Assembly: GCA_002842515.1 (NCBI GenBank)
Contig: PHDC01000001.1
Location: 186,001 to 250,000 of the forward strand
DNA: 64,000 nt
Source: Bacteroidetes bacterium HGW-Bacteroidetes-5
GTDB taxonomy: Bacteria; Bacteroidota; Bacteroidia; Bacteroidales; UBA932
Direction: 5' to 3'
Below the pieces are notes generated by a model. The model saw nothing but the letters and a program-made list of their open reading frames with translations. It did not search any database and had not been told where the DNA came from. The first letter of the stretch is position 1, and the number at the start of each line of letters is the position of its first letter. Positions 51,111 through 59,301 of the stretch are shown one piece after another. The position numbers and the translations under genes were made by a program.

Positions 51111-52862
51111 CTAATAGGAGTTAATCTGTTCAACAAGTTTATCTATCTGTGCTACGAGCTTCTCTTCTGCCATTAAATATTCATCCACAGATGCAATCTC
51201 TGTTTTCACTCCAAAATAGAACTTAATTTTTGGTTCCGTTCCGGACGGTCTCACAGAGACAATAGTATTGTCACTGCTAACAAATTGAAGAACATCGGAT
51301 TTTGGAAGATTAATCCTATATCTAAGATCGCTTAACATATCTATACTCTCCGATGAGAGATAGTCGTGAATTAGAACAACAGGAGATCCGGCCAAACTCT
51401 GAGGTGGTGTCTCGCGAAAACTCTTCATCATTTTTGCAATTTGCTCCACACCATCTTTACCTTTTTTAGTTACAGATACCAGATGCTCTTTATAAAGACC
51501 AAATTTTGTGTAGATTGAGAGTAGCAGATCGTATAGTGACATTCCTTTGTCTCTAGCCCACACAGCTGCCTCAGCTACAAGGCAGCAGGAGATGACTGCA
51601 TCCTTGTCTCTTACAAACTCTCCTACATTAAACCCATAACTCTCCTCACCGCCACCTATGAAAACTCTCTCCCCCTCAAGCTCTCTCACAACTTCGGCGA
51701 TAAATTTAAATCCCGTAAGAACATCAAACATCTGCACACCGTAACTTTCCGAAATACTCTTAAGAAGGTCCGATGTAACTATAGTTTTTACCATATAGTA
51801 CTCCGGATTACTCCCTCTGTTAATCATCCCCAACTCCACTCTTCTCTCTAAAAGATAGTAGGTAAGTATTGAAGCCATCTGATTTCCGTTGAGCAAGACA
51901 AAATTTCCTGAACTGTCTTTTACTGCTATGCCGATTCTGTCTGCATCCGGATCTGTTGCCATTACCAGGTCTGCATCATTTTCTATTGCTGTCTCAATAG
52001 CCATCTTAAGTGCTCCCGGCTCCTCAGGATTAGGAGAATCTACTGTTGGAAAGTTCCCGTCTGTAACATCCTGGGCAGGAACATTTATGATATTGCTGAA
52101 GCCAGATCTTTTTAAAGCCTCAGGCACAATATTAACCCCTGTTCCGTGCAGGGGGGTATAGACAATTTTAAGTGAGTTCTCCTTTAACACCAGCTCCTTA
52201 GAAAGTGTAAGAGAGAGAATGGCATTAAGGTATAGCTCGTCTACATCTTTTCCTATTTTTTTTATCCTAATAGAGTCTCCGTTAAAAAGGACCTTTGAGG
52301 GGTTATCAATTTTAAGAACCTCTTTAATTATGTTCGCATCGTGTGGTGCTGTTACTTGAGCTCCATCTTCCCAATAAGCTTTGTATCCGTTGTACTCTTT
52401 TGGATTGTGAGATGCTGTAATCATAACACCTGCTACGCATCCGAAATGTCTTATTGTAAAACTTAGTTCCGGAGTGGGTCTCAACGAATCAAACAGGAAT
52501 ACATCAAAACCATTTGCAGCAAAAACATCTGCAGTTATCCCGGCAAAGTATGAGCTTAAATTTCTGTTGTCGTAAGAGATGGCAACCGATAACTCGTTGT
52601 TATGAGGAAATGATCTCTTGAGATAGTTTGCCAACCCCTGGGTAGCCATCCCAATTGTGTATTTGTTTATTCTGTTAGTTCCCGCACCCATAATTCCTCG
52701 CAGACCTCCGGTACCAAACTCAAGGTTTCTGTAAAAAGCATCCTCAAGCTCTTTTGTGTTTTCGTTAATCAGAATTTGCACCTGATCTCTTGTCTCCATA
52801 TCAAAGTCATCCGAAAGCCACGATTTGGCTCTCTCTAAATAATTCACTGATGTTTTACCCAT
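51111..52862 (-). CDS. Phosphoglucomutase / phosphomannomutase
   Basis: 583 residues, alpha-D-phosphohexomutase superfamily. The phosphoserine loop is GVMITASHNPKEYNG (about 140-154), the metal loop is DPDADRIG, the sugar loop is GGGEESYGFN and the phosphate loop is VRPSGTEPKIKFY. Length and features match the PGM2-like group (glucose-1-phosphate or a broader range). It has a textbook promoter and leads a two-gene unit with the GH3 gene. Confidence 0.93.
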   Translation of the reverse strand: MGKTSVNYLERAKSWLSDDFDMETRDQVQILINENTKELEDAFYRNLEFGTGGLRGIMGAGTNRINKYTIGMATQGLANYLKRSFPHNNELSVAISYDNRNLSSYFAGITADVFAANGFDVFLFDSLRPTPELSFTIRHFGCVAGVMITASHNPKEYNGYKAYWEDGAQVTAPHDANIIKEVLKIDNPSKVLFNGDSIRIKKIGKDVDELYLNAILSLTLSKELVLKENSLKIVYTPLHGTGVNIVPEALKRSGFSNIINVPAQDVTDGNFPTVDSPNPEEPGALKMAIETAIENDADLVMATDPDADRIGIAVKDSSGNFVLLNGNQMASILTYYLLERRVELGMINRGSNPEYYMVKTIVTSDLLKSISESYGVQMFDVLTGFKFIAEVVRELEGERVFIGGGEESYGFNVGEFVRDKDAVISCCLVAEAAVWARDKGMSLYDLLLSIYTKFGLYKEHLVSVTKKGKDGVEQIAKMMKSFRETPPQSLAGSPVVLIHDYLSSESIDMLSDLRYRINLPKSDVLQFVSSDNTIVSVRPSGTEPKIKFYFGVKTEIASVDEYLMAEEKLVAQIDKLVEQINSY

Positions 52863-52888
52863 TTTTCTCTTTTATTCTGTTTAACTTT

Positions 52889-52919
52889 CAAATTTAACGA
52901 ATTGCCCGCAATAAACAAA
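52889..52919 (-). promoter_or_regulatory. Promoter of the phosphohexomutase gene
   Basis: Minus-strand TTTG (-33; 52916-52919), 19-nt spacer, TAAATTTG (-7; 52889-52896), about 26 nt before ATG 52862. One of the clearest Bacteroidota promoters in the window. Confidence 0.75.
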
Positions 52920-52937
52920 AATCAGGTAAAAAGGGAG

Positions 52938-52945
52938 TATATTTG
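52938..52945 (+). promoter_or_regulatory. -7 box immediately before the MATE gene
   Basis: TATATTTG lies only 4 nt before ATG 52950, so transcription would start at or beside the start codon. It also argues against the in-frame start at 52902. Confidence 0.5.
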
Positions 52946-52949
52946 CAAT

Positions 52950-54305
52950 ATGGATTTTAGAGAGTATATCCCATTCTATAAAAGAAATTTAAAAATGGCA
53001 CTCCCTGTAATGCTCACACAGGCAGGGCAGATAACTGTTCATCTGGCAGACAACATAATGGTTGGGCAGCTTGGTACGGCAGAGCTGGCATCGGTATCTT
53101 TCTCAAACTCCATCTACATTCTGGGAATGGTATTTGGGATAGGATTTACTCAGGGACTTACACCTCATATAGGACATAGCTTCGGAAAAGGAGAGCACAA
53201 TATGGTTGCCTCTTTACTCAAAAACTCTGTGTTATTGAACACTTTGGTCTCTATTTTGCTGACTCTGCTAATGGTTGCGGTAGGTTTCTTTATGAGTTAT
53301 ATGGGCCAGACAGAACAGGTAGTCTCTTTAGGAAAAGAGTATTACAATACAATATTATTCTCTATGCTCCCATTCCTGCTCTTTTTTGGTCTTAGGCAAT
53401 TCTCAGAGGGGATAGGCATAACAAAATATGCAATGTATATTACATTGAGTGCAAATCTTCTGAATATTCTATTGAACTGGATTCTAATTTTCGGACATTG
53501 GGGATTTGAACCGATGGGAGTTAAGGGGGCAGCAGTTGCAACTCTTATAAGCAGAGTTTTAATGCTCATTCTGTTTGTTATTTTAATTTTCAGGCTGGAG
53601 TGTTACAAGAAATATGTAAAAATCTTTGAGACTCCACTAATTCAATTGGATTTGGTTAAAAAGGTACTACGAACTTCAATCCCTCTCTCATTCCAAAATC
53701 TGGTAGAGATTACTGCATTCAGTATGAGCGCTGTAATGATTGGTTGGCTTGGAGAGGTTTCCCTTGCTTCTCATCAGATTGCGATGAGTATGAGCAGTTT
53801 TTCGTTTATGATTGCATTGGGTGTGGGAGCTGCTGCCACAATCCGGGTATCGCACCAATATGGATACGGAGATTATAAATCAATGAGAATGGCCGGGTTT
53901 GCTGCCATTCACCTTAGCATTGTGTTGATGTCGTTATGCGGCGTCGCCTATATTCTATTGAGAAACTACATTCCAATAATCTACACCCAGGACCCTATGG
54001 TTAGAGCTCTGGCAGCAAAACTTCTAATCGTTGCTGCTCTTTTTCAGGTTTTTGATGCTATTCAGCTCGCCAGCTTAGCGTGCCTGAGAGCTCTTGCTGA
54101 TGTAAAAATCCCATTGATTCTCTCAATTGTATCATACTATTTAGTCTCACTCCCTTTAGGCTATTTTTGCGGATTTATCCTCAATTTCGGAACGGTCGGG
54201 GTTTGGATTGGGCTTTTGCTTGGACTTCTATTTGCTGCTGCTCTTTTCCTTTGGAGATTTAATAATATTAGCAGACAATTGATAAATAAGCATCAAATGT
54301 TATGA
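52950..54305 (+). CDS. MATE family efflux transporter
   Basis: 451 residues from ATG 52950, twelve predicted membrane helices in two MatE halves (PVMLTQAGQITVHLADNIMVGQLG; SIPLSFQNLVEITAFSMSAVMIGWLGEVSLASHQIA). Exports cationic compounds or metabolites using Na+ or H+; substrate unknown. The upstream in-frame ATG at 52902 would put the promoter inside the gene. The stop overlaps the next start as ATGA. Confidence 0.92.
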   Translation: MDFREYIPFYKRNLKMALPVMLTQAGQITVHLADNIMVGQLGTAELASVSFSNSIYILGMVFGIGFTQGLTPHIGHSFGKGEHNMVASLLKNSVLLNTLVSILLTLLMVAVGFFMSYMGQTEQVVSLGKEYYNTILFSMLPFLLFFGLRQFSEGIGITKYAMYITLSANLLNILLNWILIFGHWGFEPMGVKGAAVATLISRVLMLILFVILIFRLECYKKYVKIFETPLIQLDLVKKVLRTSIPLSFQNLVEITAFSMSAVMIGWLGEVSLASHQIAMSMSSFSFMIALGVGAAATIRVSHQYGYGDYKSMRMAGFAAIHLSIVLMSLCGVAYILLRNYIPIIYTQDPMVRALAAKLLIVAALFQVFDAIQLASLACLRALADVKIPLILSIVSYYLVSLPLGYFCGFILNFGTVGVWIGLLLGLLFAAALFLWRFNNISRQLINKHQML

Positions 54306-55873
54306 AAAAATTCAACTACACCAAAGGCGTCCTATTTCTTATTTTAATCTCGACAATAATAAGAGTTGTACTTGCTCTTACTCTTGAACTCGGTCAGGAG
54401 GAGGCATACTACTGGACCTTTGCCCTTTATCCGGAGCTTAGTAATTTTGATCAACCTCCAATGATTGGTTGGTTTATACAACTCTTCACGAATAATCTCT
54501 ATTTTAACGGAGAGTTTTTCTTGCGTCTGGCTTCAATTATCAGCGGTTCAGCCAGTCTTTGGATAGTCTTTATTATTGGGAGAAGGGTTAAGGGAGAGTC
54601 AGCCGGGTTTTACTCTGCTCTACTTTTTTCATCGTCATTCTATTTAACTGTCATCTCCGGAGTTCTAATTCTACCCGAGGCGCCGCAGACACTTTTCTAC
54701 CTTTTATCGCTATACTTTCTTATTGAGGGGATAATACAAAGAGATCAAAATTGCGAAGAGTCAAGGTTCATCTGCAGAGTGGCTCTTATTATGGCAGGAG
54801 TATTCATTGGAATGGCTATGCTATCCAAGTTTTCGTCAATACTCTTATGGCTGGGTGTATTTATCTATGCACTCTTTTACAACAGATCCCTTTTCAAAAA
54901 AGGAGAGCTCTATCTATCTTTTTTTATCAGTTTGCTGTTTCTTATTCCCGTATATATATGGAACTTTCGCAACAGTTTTATTGGTATAGACTACCTATCT
55001 GGTCTGACACACCTATCTCAAGGATTCTCTTTAAAAACTTTTCTTCAAGCACTCTACATACCTTTCTTGCTTAACAACCCCATAAATATTTTTATAATTC
55101 TTGTTTCCCTAAATTACTACAGAATTAAACATTATATTACAGATAGTTATATATCCCTATTACTATCTCTTTCGATTCCTGTGATTCTCGTATCAATTGT
55201 TTTTTCTGCATTTTCCGAGAGTTTTATATACGCAATCTCATTAGGGGTCTCGCCTCTAATCTTTTTAGCAGGAGCATATATCACAACTTTGGTGAGTGAG
55301 AGGGCACGCGGAGTATTAACTCAATCTTTAAAATATAGTGTATTCTTTTTCTTACTGGTAATCATTCTGGGAACAGTTCATATCTATACAGGTCTGTTTA
55401 ACACCTCATTCCTCCTAAAAAACCCGGATCACAAAATAGGATATAATGACATTACAATAGACCGTTTTGGATGGAGGAGGCTCTCTCAAGAGTTCGGGAA
55501 AATTCGCGAATTGGACATTGCAATGGGAAAAATCTCTGAGCGTTCATATATTCTGGAATTCGACCATAAAGCGGCAGCACAAAGCGACTACTATCTGGCC
55601 AGACCAAACAAGACAATTGTAAAGGGCATTGGGTCTGTAGAGCAGATAAGAAAGTATGCCTGGATTACAAAAAAACTTGGAGGAATAAAAATAGGTGAAA
55701 GTGCATACTACATAGAATCTTCCCGGGGAAATAACTCCGCTGTGGAATTTGGGGAAAAACATTTTGAGAGAGTTGAGAAGGCCTCTGTCATATATATTAA
55801 ACGAATGAATAAGCCTGTTGTAAGATATAGTATTTATCGTTTTATTAACCTAAAAGAGCTTCCGGTATCTTAA
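54302..55873 (+). CDS. GT39/ArnT-like membrane glycosyltransferase
   Basis: 523 residues with about ten to twelve membrane helices. After helix 1 comes the GQEEAYYWTFALYPELSNFDQPP segment (split here by family wording), the acidic loop typical of PMT/ArnT enzymes that use polyprenyl-phosphate sugars. A soluble periplasmic domain of about 140 residues is C-terminal. Acceptor unknown; lipid A or protein are possibilities. It overlaps the MATE gene by 4 nt, suggesting coupled translation. Confidence 0.87.
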   Translation: MKKFNYTKGVLFLILISTIIRVVLALTLELGQEEAYYWTFALYPELSNFDQPPMIGWFIQLFTNNLYFNGEFFLRLASIISGSASLWIVFIIGRRVKGESAGFYSALLFSSSFYLTVISGVLILPEAPQTLFYLLSLYFLIEGIIQRDQNCEESRFICRVALIMAGVFIGMAMLSKFSSILLWLGVFIYALFYNRSLFKKGELYLSFFISLLFLIPVYIWNFRNSFIGIDYLSGLTHLSQGFSLKTFLQALYIPFLLNNPINIFIILVSLNYYRIKHYITDSYISLLLSLSIPVILVSIVFSAFSESFIYAISLGVSPLIFLAGAYITTLVSERARGVLTQSLKYSVFFFLLVIILGTVHIYTGLFNTSFLLKNPDHKIGYNDITIDRFGWRRLSQEFGKIRELDIAMGKISERSYILEFDHKAAAQSDYYLARPNKTIVKGIGSVEQIRKYAWITKKLGGIKIGESAYYIESSRGNNSAVEFGEKHFERVEKASVIYIKRMNKPVVRYSIYRFINLKELPVS

Positions 55874-55874
55874 A

Positions 55875-57113
55875 ATGCTCTATACAATGCTAGACGAAAA
55901 ACTTAAAGAGTATATAAAGAGACATATAGATGAGGATATCCAAAAAACTATACTCTCATCAAGTAAATTTCCGGATATCGACATTAAACTTGCAGTGAAG
56001 ATTATCACTGCTAGAAAGAAGTTGATTTCTAAAATGTATGAGTGGTCTGAAAGAGACGATTTACTATTTGCAAACTCACTCTCAATAGAACAAGCAAGTT
56101 CTTCCATAACAGCGAAATACAAGCAAAAATTTTGCAACGGGGGAGTTGTTCTGGATCTGACTGGAGGTTTGGGAGTAGATTCATTTCACTTTTCGCAAAA
56201 CAACAAATTTGTTATCTATTTTGAGAGAGACAGAGAACTTTTTGAGACGACATCTCAAAATTTTATCACTTTGGGTGCAGATAATATAATTACTGTTAAT
56301 CTGGAGGTTAACTCCGAAAATCTCAATAGTTATCTAAAAAATATTAAGTGCCTGAATGGGATTTCATATGCAGATCTTATCTACCTGGATCCTGCGAGGA
56401 GGGTTAAAGAGGGTAAGCGTCTACTCTCCATAAAAAATTATGAACCGGATATAACCCAACTGAAGAGCTCTCTTTTGGAGATCTCGAATCGGATCCTTAT
56501 TAAGCTCTCACCTATGTCCGATATTAAATCCATTGTAAATGATTGCGGGAATGTCGTTTCAGTAGATATTATCTCTGTGGATAATGATTGCAAAGAGATT
56601 CTGATTCTTATAGAGAGAGGATGTAATTCAAAATACCAACAGGTTAAAGTGACAGCCGTAAACTATACAAAAAGGAGAGGTGTTGAAGAGATGGTTTTTA
56701 CTCCGTCAGAGGAGTCCGACGCTAAGTCACAGTTTGTGCAGAGTAGGTTGATGAAATTTCTCTACGAACCAAACTCATCTATATTAAAATCAGGAGCTTT
56801 TAAGTTGACGGGAAGCAAGTATAATCTCAGTAAACTTGCTGTAAGCACTCACCTATATACGGGAGATGAACTTATAGAAAATTTTCCCGGAAGGACTTTT
56901 GAAATAAAAGAGGTTGCAGATTATAATAAAAATACAATCCGCAACCTCAGTAAAATCTACCCTAAGGCTAATATCACAACCAGGAACTTTCCCCTATCTC
57001 CGTCTGAACTTAAAAAAATATTAAATATTCAGGACGGAGGTGATATAACCTTTTTTGGATGTTCTCTTAGCAGTGGCGTTAAAAAATTGGTTATCTGCAG
57101 CCAAAGGGCTTAG
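55875..57113 (+). CDS. Class I SAM methyltransferase with THUMP-like domain
   Basis: 412 residues. The SAM motif is VLDLTGGLGVDSFHF (about 94-108), followed by FERDRELFE and an IYLDPARRVKEGKRL motif resembling N6-adenine/RNA methyltransferase DPP(Y)-type loops. The C-terminal third (about 330-410) fits the THUMP-like domain of a Bacteroidota family of unknown target. Probably an RNA methyltransferase, not assigned further. Starts 1 nt after the GT39 stop and overlaps rng by 4 nt at the 3' end. Confidence 0.82.
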   Translation: MLYTMLDEKLKEYIKRHIDEDIQKTILSSSKFPDIDIKLAVKIITARKKLISKMYEWSERDDLLFANSLSIEQASSSITAKYKQKFCNGGVVLDLTGGLGVDSFHFSQNNKFVIYFERDRELFETTSQNFITLGADNIITVNLEVNSENLNSYLKNIKCLNGISYADLIYLDPARRVKEGKRLLSIKNYEPDITQLKSSLLEISNRILIKLSPMSDIKSIVNDCGNVVSVDIISVDNDCKEILILIERGCNSKYQQVKVTAVNYTKRRGVEEMVFTPSEESDAKSQFVQSRLMKFLYEPNSSILKSGAFKLTGSKYNLSKLAVSTHLYTGDELIENFPGRTFEIKEVADYNKNTIRNLSKIYPKANITTRNFPLSPSELKKILNIQDGGDITFFGCSLSSGVKKLVICSQRA

Positions 57114-58663
57114 CCATCAATCCTCTCTCCCTTTTTATCATACCAGATTACCTCTAGTAAGGAGTTGTTTGAAGATGCTTCTACCTTAAGCTTACATTTG
57201 TACTTAAATGACCATTTTACTGCGGTGCTTAGAATTCCCTTTGTCAGGTAAGCCTCAATAATTGGATTCACTTTAAGAACAAGATGCTTGTAACTTTTCT
57301 CTTTAACATAAAACGCCAACTCTCTTTCAATGATCTCATCAACAACTATTGTTGATGTAATCTTTCCTGTTCCATTACACGAAGGACATACTTCGCTGGT
57401 ATTAATTTCGGTTGCAGGTCTCACCCTTTGACGGGTTATCTGGAGCAGACCAAACTTTGTAATAGGGAGAATGTTATGTTTAGCCCTATCTTTCTCCATA
57501 AGGCTCTGCACGTGTTTAAAAAGCTTCATTCTATGATCGTTGCTATCCATATCTATGAAGTCAACGACTATAATTCCGCCCATATCCCTAAGACGCAGCT
57601 GCCGTGCAATTTCATCGGCTGCACTCATATTCACATCAAAAGCATTCTGCTCCTGATCAATCCCGGATTTTGCCCTGATTCCGCTATTTACATCAATAAC
57701 GTGAAGCGCCTCTGTATGCTCAACCACCAGATAGGCACCCTGTTTAATAGGAACCACCTTTCCAAAGGCTCCTCTGATCTGCTTTAAAACTTCAAAGTGA
57801 TCAAAGATTGGCTCACTACCTTTATACAACTTAACAATCTTCTCCTGACCAGGTGAGATTACAGATATATAATCTCTTACCTCATTGCAAATGTTCTCGT
57901 CATTAATATATATATTAGAAAACGAGTCATTCAGAAGATCTCTGAGAATTGTAGTTGTTCTACTATTTTCGGTAAAAAGGAGTTGTGGCGGATTTGCTTT
58001 TGCAATTTTTTGCCAGGAGTCCTCCCATTTTTTAATAAGCGACTTAAGCTCTCCATCTAGAACTGCTGCTCTTTTACCCTCTGCTGCAGTTCTTATAATT
58101 ACTCCATAATTGGGAGGGAGAATACTGTATACAAGTCTTTCCAGCCGCTTCTTCTCCTCTTTCGATACAATTTTTTGTGAAATACTTACCTTATCCGAAA
58201 ATGGTAATAGTACCATATTCCGTCCGGCAATAGATATCTCTGCAGTCAGCCTCGAACCTTTTGTTGAGATAGGTTCTTTTACAATCTGGGTAACTATGTG
58301 CTGACCGGGTTTTAGTACATCGGCTATTTTTCCCTCTTTTTCAAGTATATCTCCAAGTTTAATCCCGGAGAAGAGCTCTTTAAAAGATTTTTTGTTTTGT
58401 CCGATGTGTCTGATAAAATAATCAAGGGCTTTAAATGATAATCCAAGATCAAGATAGTGAATAAAAGCATCCTTTTCGTCTCCGATATCTACAAATGCAG
58501 CGTTGAGAGCAGGCATAATTCGCTTTACCCTCCCGAGATATACATCTCCTACCGAAAAGCTACCATTGTTTTGCTCTTTATTAAGCTCTATGAGCCTATG
58601 GTTCTCTAGAAGAGCAATTGATACCTCCGTGGAACTTACATCAATAATTAGATCTTTATCCAT
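57110..58663 (-). CDS. rng: Ribonuclease G (Rne/Rng family)
   Basis: 517 residues. N-terminal S1 domain (about 35-130, GDVYLGRVKRIMPALNAAFVDIG), catalytic DNase I-like domain with VIDVNSG and VVDFIDMD (metal-binding aspartates), and the zinc-link CPSCNGTGK near 405-413. No C-terminal degradosome scaffold, so RNase G and not RNase E. Processes 16S rRNA and decays mRNA. It follows HU and the 30-residue basic protein, with a terminator between. Confidence 0.95.
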   Translation of the reverse strand: MDKDLIIDVSSTEVSIALLENHRLIELNKEQNNGSFSVGDVYLGRVKRIMPALNAAFVDIGDEKDAFIHYLDLGLSFKALDYFIRHIGQNKKSFKELFSGIKLGDILEKEGKIADVLKPGQHIVTQIVKEPISTKGSRLTAEISIAGRNMVLLPFSDKVSISQKIVSKEEKKRLERLVYSILPPNYGVIIRTAAEGKRAAVLDGELKSLIKKWEDSWQKIAKANPPQLLFTENSRTTTILRDLLNDSFSNIYINDENICNEVRDYISVISPGQEKIVKLYKGSEPIFDHFEVLKQIRGAFGKVVPIKQGAYLVVEHTEALHVIDVNSGIRAKSGIDQEQNAFDVNMSAADEIARQLRLRDMGGIIVVDFIDMDSNDHRMKLFKHVQSLMEKDRAKHNILPITKFGLLQITRQRVRPATEINTSEVCPSCNGTGKITSTIVVDEIIERELAFYVKEKSYKHLVLKVNPIIEAYLTKGILSTAVKWSFKYKCKLKVEASSNNSLLEVIWYDKKGERIDG

Positions 58664-58683
58664 CTACGTTTTTAAATAAAAAG

Positions 58684-58717
58684 AATCTAAAGCAAATCTC
58701 TCGACTTGCTTTAGATT
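58684..58717 (-). terminator. Intrinsic terminator after the small basic protein gene
   Basis: AATCTAAAGCAA (58684-58695) and TTGCTTTAGATT (58706-58717) form a perfect 12-bp stem with a 10-nt loop; read on the minus strand it is followed by CTTTTTATTT. It separates the HU unit from rng. Confidence 0.8.
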
Positions 58718-58744
58718 ATCACACACTGAAGACCAAAAAAGCAA

Positions 58745-58837
58745 CTATTTCTTCTTTTTATGTCTGTTTTTGCGTAAACGTTTTTTACGCTTATGTGTTG
58801 CCATTTTGTGTCTCTTCCTTTTCTTTCCGCAAGGCAT
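58745..58837 (-). CDS. AURKAIP1/COX24-domain small ribosomal protein
   Basis: 30 codons: MPCGKKRKRHKMATHKRKKR followed by LRKNRHKKKK. Almost entirely Lys, Arg and His; the KMxTHKRKKRxRKNRHK core is the COX24/AURKAIP1 (DUF1713) motif of very small ribosome-associated proteins in Bacteroidota, the bacterial counterpart of mitochondrial mS38. It lies 35 nt downstream of the HU gene and is closed by a strong terminator. Confidence 0.9.
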   Translation of the reverse strand: MPCGKKRKRHKMATHKRKKRLRKNRHKKKK

Positions 58838-58872
58838 AATTGAAAATTACAGTTAAATTAAATTAAATAAAA

Positions 58873-59160
58873 TTATTTTTTCACGTTGTTTTTTACTTTA
58901 GTCATAAACACTTTTGCAGGTTTAAATGCTGGAATAAAATGTTCCGGAATAACCAGTGTTGTGTTCTTAGAGATGTTTCTGGCAGTTTTCTTAGCGCGTT
59001 TCTTAACGATAAAGCTACCAAAACCACGTAGATAAACGTTTTTGTCTTTTGAAAGTGAGTCTTTCACGCTATCCATGAAGCTTTCAACTACATTCTGAAC
59101 AGCAATTTTTTCCATTCCTGTTGCTTTTGCAACCTCGTTTACGATATCCGCTTTTGTCAT
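58873..59160 (-). CDS. HU family DNA-binding protein
   Basis: 95 residues. MTKADIVNEVAKATGM start, VRGFG-type segment LRGFGSFIVKKRAKKTARN (beta arm), and AFKPAKVF near the end. Dimeric nucleoid protein that bends DNA. First gene of a two-gene unit with the small basic protein; promoter at 59199-59231. Confidence 0.95.
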   Translation of the reverse strand: MTKADIVNEVAKATGMEKIAVQNVVESFMDSVKDSLSKDKNVYLRGFGSFIVKKRAKKTARNISKNTTLVIPEHFIPAFKPAKVFMTKVKNNVKK

Positions 59161-59198
59161 GATAATAAAAATTAAAGGGTTAGTCTTTTTTTGACGAA

Positions 59199-59231
59199 CA
59201 AAAATACTACTATTTTATTGATTTACGCAAA
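59199..59231 (-). promoter_or_regulatory. Promoter of the HU gene
   Basis: Minus-strand TTTG (59228-59231), 21-nt spacer, TATTTTTG (59199-59206), 38 nt before the start codon. Confidence 0.6.
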
Positions 59232-59290
59232 CATTATACACTTTTTTTTCAATTTATTCAAATATCAGTCAGGAAAATAGAGATTTTGGC

Positions 59291-59298
59291 TATATTTG
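59291..59298 (+). promoter_or_regulatory. -7 box abutting the BamA-like gene
   Basis: TATATTTG ends 3 nt before ATG 59302, placing the predicted transcription start within the first codons. Either the mRNA is leaderless or the match is fortuitous. Confidence 0.35.
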
Positions 59299-59301
59299 AG
59301 T

